Part shown: one piece after another, positions 61,135 through 64,000 of the stretch
Position numbering within the stretch: position 1 is the first letter of the stretch
How the letters are laid out: each line of letters starts with the position of its first letter
Assembly (NCBI RefSeq): GCF_016725325.1
Contig: NZ_CP068083.1
Coordinates: forward strand, 1,550,001 to 1,614,000
From: Sphingobacterium spiritivorum
GTDB taxonomy: Bacteria; Bacteroidota; Bacteroidia; Sphingobacteriales; Sphingobacteriaceae
Direction: 5' to 3'
DNA length: 64,000 bases
Notes under the pieces: generated by a model
Database searches by the model: none
The model's input: the letters and a program-made list of their open reading frames with translations, nothing else
What the model was told of the DNA's origin: nothing
Made by a program: the position numbers and the translations under genes

Positions 61135-61464
61135 ATGAGTCAAACAAATAATAACAGTCTTCCAAATTCAACGGTTACACGTGATTTGAGACAATTGGAT
61201 AAAGGTACTGATAACCTGTACGAGTCTATCGTCGTCATTTCCAAAAGAGCTAATCAGGTTGCTGTTGACATGAAAGAAGAGTTAAACGGTAAACTTGCTG
61301 AATTTGCCAGTAACAACGATAATCTGGAAGAAGTCTTCGAAAACCGCGAACAGATTGAAATTTCTAAGCACTACGAGCGTATGCCAAAGCCTACACTTGT
61401 AGCTATCGATGAATTCCTTCACGATAAAGTTTACTTCAGAAATCCTTCTAAAGAGCAAGAATAA
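61135..61464 (+). CDS. rpoZ: RNA polymerase omega subunit
   Basis: 109 residues. The omega fold is recognisable in the core LDKGTDNLYESIVVISKRANQVAVDMKEEL, where the conserved NLYES/ARQ-type helix of Bacteroidota RpoZ lies. The remaining acidic segment EVFENREQIEISKHYERMPK and the C-terminal PTLVAIDEFLHDKVYF are typical. It assists RNA polymerase assembly. It starts 27 bp after bamD and its end lies 10 bp before the coaBC ATG. Confidence 0.9.
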   Translation: MSQTNNNSLPNSTVTRDLRQLDKGTDNLYESIVVISKRANQVAVDMKEELNGKLAEFASNNDNLEEVFENREQIEISKHYERMPKPTLVAIDEFLHDKVYFRNPSKEQE

Positions 61465-61474
61465 TCTTATTCTC

Positions 61475-62683
61475 ATGTCTTTGCAAGGCAAAAATATTGT
61501 AATTGGTGTATGCGGCAGTATTGCCGCATACAAAATTGCGACTCTCGTAAGATTCCTTGTAAAAGAAAAAGCGTCCGTACAAGTCATTATGACTCCGGAT
61601 GCGGTAGAATTTATCACTCCACTTACACTTTCTACTCTATCCGACAAACCTGTACTGGTTGATTATTTCGACAAAAAAACCGGTTCCTGGAATAATCATG
61701 TTCACCTCGGACTGGAAGCGGATCTTCTACTGATCGCTCCTGCCACGGCTAATACATTAGCTAAAATGGCGAACGGACAGTCTGACAACCTCCTTACAGC
61801 AGTTTATTTATCAGCAAAATGCCCTGTTTTCGTTGCCCCGGCAATGGATCTGGATATGTGGAAACATCCAGCAACACAACGCAACGTTGCAATGTTAGAG
61901 AGTTACAACAATACCATCATACATCCCGGTAACGGAGAACTGGCCAGCGGTCTGACAGGTGAAGGCCGTCTTGCCGAACCAGAAGAGATTTTAGCCCGTG
62001 TAAGAGAATATTTCACACACGACCTACCCTTATCAGGTAAAAAAGCTTTAGTCACGGCAGGCCCTACATATGAAGCAATTGACCCGGTTCGTTTCATCGG
62101 CAATCATTCCAGTGGAAAAATGGGATACGCAATTGCTGAAGAATTGAAAAATCTGGGCGCTCAGGTCACATTAGTATCCGGACCTACTCACTTAAACGCT
62201 CCAAGTGATATAAACAGGATTTCCGTTATCTCAGCCAGTCAAATGCTGGAGGCTGCAAACTCATATTTTGATACAGCAGATATTATTGTCATGAGTGCAG
62301 CTGTAGCAGATTATACTCCTGAAACAGTCGCAGATCAGAAGATCAAGAAGAAAGAAAATACCTTTGCTATTCCTCTCAAAAAGACGACTGATATACTGGC
62401 AACCTTAGGAAAGAGAAAGACAGACAAACAAGTGCTTATCGGCTTTGCGCTGGAGACAAATAATGAACTCGAGAATGCAAAAGGTAAGCTCCAAAAGAAG
62501 AACCTGGATTATATTGTCCTTAATTCTATGCAAGATAAAGGAGCCGGCTTTTCTACAGATACGAATAAAGTAACAATTATTGCTAAAGACGGTACTTTAA
62601 AAGAGTTTTCCCTAAAAACGAAACAAGAGGTAGCAAAAGATATCTGTAATATTATCCTTCAGCATTCGTCACCTTCAAATTAA
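61475..62683 (+). CDS. coaBC: Bifunctional phosphopantothenoylcysteine decarboxylase/synthase
   Basis: Two consecutive steps of coenzyme A synthesis. Start taken at the ATG at 61475 (MSLQGKNIVIGVCGSIAAYK); the longer frame from 61409 overlaps rpoZ. The 402-residue protein has a CoaC flavoprotein half (NHVHLGLEADLLLIAPATAN with the catalytic His, and APAMDLDMWKHPATQ) and a CoaB half starting at about 190 (KKALVTAGPTYEAIDPVRFI, then GNHSSGKMGYAIAEEL). Ends 2 bp before the convergent methyltransferase stop. Confidence 0.96.
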   Translation: MSLQGKNIVIGVCGSIAAYKIATLVRFLVKEKASVQVIMTPDAVEFITPLTLSTLSDKPVLVDYFDKKTGSWNNHVHLGLEADLLLIAPATANTLAKMANGQSDNLLTAVYLSAKCPVFVAPAMDLDMWKHPATQRNVAMLESYNNTIIHPGNGELASGLTGEGRLAEPEEILARVREYFTHDLPLSGKKALVTAGPTYEAIDPVRFIGNHSSGKMGYAIAEELKNLGAQVTLVSGPTHLNAPSDINRISVISASQMLEAANSYFDTADIIVMSAAVADYTPETVADQKIKKKENTFAIPLKKTTDILATLGKRKTDKQVLIGFALETNNELENAKGKLQKKNLDYIVLNSMQDKGAGFSTDTNKVTIIAKDGTLKEFSLKTKQEVAKDICNIILQHSSPSN

Positions 62684-62685
62684 GT

Positions 62686-64000
62686 TTATAAATAAGCTAT
62701 TCTACTCTCTTTCGGATAATAGTTATTGATTCGGTTTGCAAGAATCTTTATCCAGCCCAATCTTATATTTTTATAGGTAACCAACGTCCAGCCATTCTTC
62801 AAATTGTGCTCCGGATTGATATTCTCTTTACGGAGGTAATCCTGCGCTTCCTCTAATGTGAGCTCAAGTGTTGGTATATTAGTCTTTATCGCTATACTGA
62901 GAGCAAGTCCGTGTGCCGGAATAAGCTCTTTCCCAGCCAGTTTACCAATATTTGTTCCTGCATTCTTCAAATAAAGTACATTTTGCAGGATCTTCAGATC
63001 TAATTCATAGTCTTTGGGGAAGATATGGATATTATCGTGATGAAGAAAGGCCATGTGTGTTGCAGCATTATTTAACCAATGTTCAATAATTGCATTCGGA
63101 ACATCCGATTTTTCAGGCTTTATTTTTTTTCTGTTAAATGTTTCCTGAAACTCTGTTTTGATAAATGCTGTAATAAAAAAACCTTCGCCTTTAACTTTAT
63201 GCGGATAGAATCTGTATCCATAAGATGCCGTAACATCAGATTTTGTTTCTTCTATTCCCCACTCTTCAGGTATGGGAATCTGAATAGATTTTAGTCCGTA
63301 CTCCTTTATCAACCAATCAGCTATATCTTCATTTTCCTCCTGCGAATAAGAACAGGTTGAGTATAAAAGAATGCCATCAGTTTTAAGGCAATCCATCGCT
63401 TCGGCCAGAATGCGTTGTTGGCGTTCACTACAAAGCTTTACATTAGCTTCTGACCACTCATCTATAGCTCCGCTATCTTTACGAAACATTCCGGAGCCTG
63501 AGCAGGGTGCATCAATCATTACCAAATCAAAATAACCGGGCAATCTCTTAAAAGCACTGGGATCATTATTCGTAATTACGACGTTGGAATTTCCCCAACG
63601 AATCATGTTCTCCATCAGAATAGGCACCCGAGTTTTTATAATTTCGTTTGCCACTAACAGACTCTGTGGATGGAGATAACTATTCAAAAGAGTCGTTTTC
63701 CCTCCGGGTGCAGCACATAGATCCAGCGCTTTAAGCGGTTTATCATTAAGCTTCAAATATTGAATAATATGCGCAATAAACATAGATGATGCATCCTGAG
63801 AATAATAGCAGCCTGCATGATATAGCGGATCTAAAGTAAAAGAAGGTCTTTCTTCAAGATAAAACCCACGATCACACCATGGGATCGGTTCTGCATGAGC
63901 AAATGGAGCTTCTGTTATTTTTCTTTCATTTATGCGGATTGAACTCTGCCTTTCTCCCTTCTCGTGAACATCAATGAAAGCTTGCTCATCAAACAATGGA
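62686..64000 (-). CDS. RsmF/NOL1-NOP2-Sun family rRNA cytosine-C5 methyltransferase, partial (5' end outside)
   Basis: The frame reaches the right edge of the window without a stop, and the first possible start is only a TTG at 63996, so the true N-terminus is probably a few residues beyond. The visible 436 residues contain the SAM-binding motif LDLCAAPGGKTTLLNSYL, motif IV IDAPCSGSGMFRKD and motif VI LYSTCSYSQEENEDI with the two catalytic Cys. The C-terminal extension from about residue 280 matches RsmF-type PUA-like regions. Methylates cytosine in rRNA; the site cannot be read from sequence. Confidence 0.92.
   Translation of the reverse strand, partial: PLFDEQAFIDVHEKGERQSSIRINERKITEAPFAHAEPIPWCDRGFYLEERPSFTLDPLYHAGCYYSQDASSMFIAHIIQYLKLNDKPLKALDLCAAPGGKTTLLNSYLHPQSLLVANEIIKTRVPILMENMIRWGNSNVVITNNDPSAFKRLPGYFDLVMIDAPCSGSGMFRKDSGAIDEWSEANVKLCSERQQRILAEAMDCLKTDGILLYSTCSYSQEENEDIADWLIKEYGLKSIQIPIPEEWGIEETKSDVTASYGYRFYPHKVKGEGFFITAFIKTEFQETFNRKKIKPEKSDVPNAIIEHWLNNAATHMAFLHHDNIHIFPKDYELDLKILQNVLYLKNAGTNIGKLAGKELIPAHGLALSIAIKTNIPTLELTLEEAQDYLRKENINPEHNLKNGWTLVTYKNIRLGWIKILANRINNYYPKESRIAYL

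Noticed and set aside
1..64000. CRISPR arrays, tRNA or rRNA genes, insertion sequences, prophage or defence genes
   Set aside because: Scanning the intergenic stretches and translated frames showed no repeat-spacer pattern, no cloverleaf candidate, no transposase or integrase motif, and no restriction, toxin-antitoxin or other defence gene I could recognise.

Overview
The window looks like a piece of the core chromosome of a member of the Bacteroidota, most likely a Sphingobacteriaceae and probably Sphingobacterium. The evidence is moderate, AT-leaning composition, many genes without Shine-Dalgarno sequences, repeated matches to the Bacteroidetes -7 promoter element TANNTTTG, ExbB-ExbD-ExbD-TonB gene order, an outer-membrane beta-barrel with a carboxypeptidase-like N-terminal domain, GldD, and a standalone short NuoG. 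I see no IS element, prophage, integrase, CRISPR array, tRNA or rRNA. Coding density is high and composition is even, so nothing points to recent horizontal transfer.

Layout. 1-9603 (minus): respiratory complex I operon nuoA to nuoL, with nuoL running off the left edge. 9669-15809 (minus): a seven-gene unit exbB-exbD-exbD-tonB-small membrane protein-PstS-like lipoprotein-TPR protein, closed by a strong terminator. 16252-17490 (minus): a SUI1-like translation factor and a lipid kinase. 17630-19110 (plus): metK, preceded by what I read as a long-loop SAM-II riboswitch and followed by a terminator. 19575-25796 (minus): an overlapping six-gene MoxR/DUF58/DUF4350/DUF4129/membrane/SpoIIM operon, with an RDD gene divergent from it. 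26607-31717: fabD, an M16 peptidase and a large outer-membrane beta-barrel protein with a CBM9-like secreted partner. 32666-40239: rnhB, a YfhO-type membrane protein, a Ktr/Trk potassium uptake pair and an AsmA-like protein. 40366-43768: an uncharacterised two-gene exported pair. 43765-52308: rsgA, polA, a MORN-type secreted protein, psd, a minimal PhoR-like kinase and the DUF47-PiT phosphate transport pair. 52558-58803: an abundant OmpA-type protein and the TPR-aroE-gldD-MBL-LolC/E-like operon. 58945-64000: a small exported protein, nfu, bamD-rpoZ-coaBC, and a partial rRNA methyltransferase.

Most genes are housekeeping: respiration, envelope energisation and assembly, phosphate and potassium uptake, methionine and shikimate metabolism, replication and translation. 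I did not find a clear novel defence or mobile system. The most noteworthy signals are regulatory or structural: the SAM-II-like leader of metK with a possible competing helix; three TTAACA-type boxes at an exact 11-bp period before the phosphate transport genes; a terminator ending directly at the start codon of the PhoR-like kinase; a perfect 16-bp inverted repeat inside aroE; three genes whose promoter implies an almost leaderless mRNA; and the uncharacterised exported pair at 40366-43768. All family calls were made by eye from the translated sequence, without database searches.
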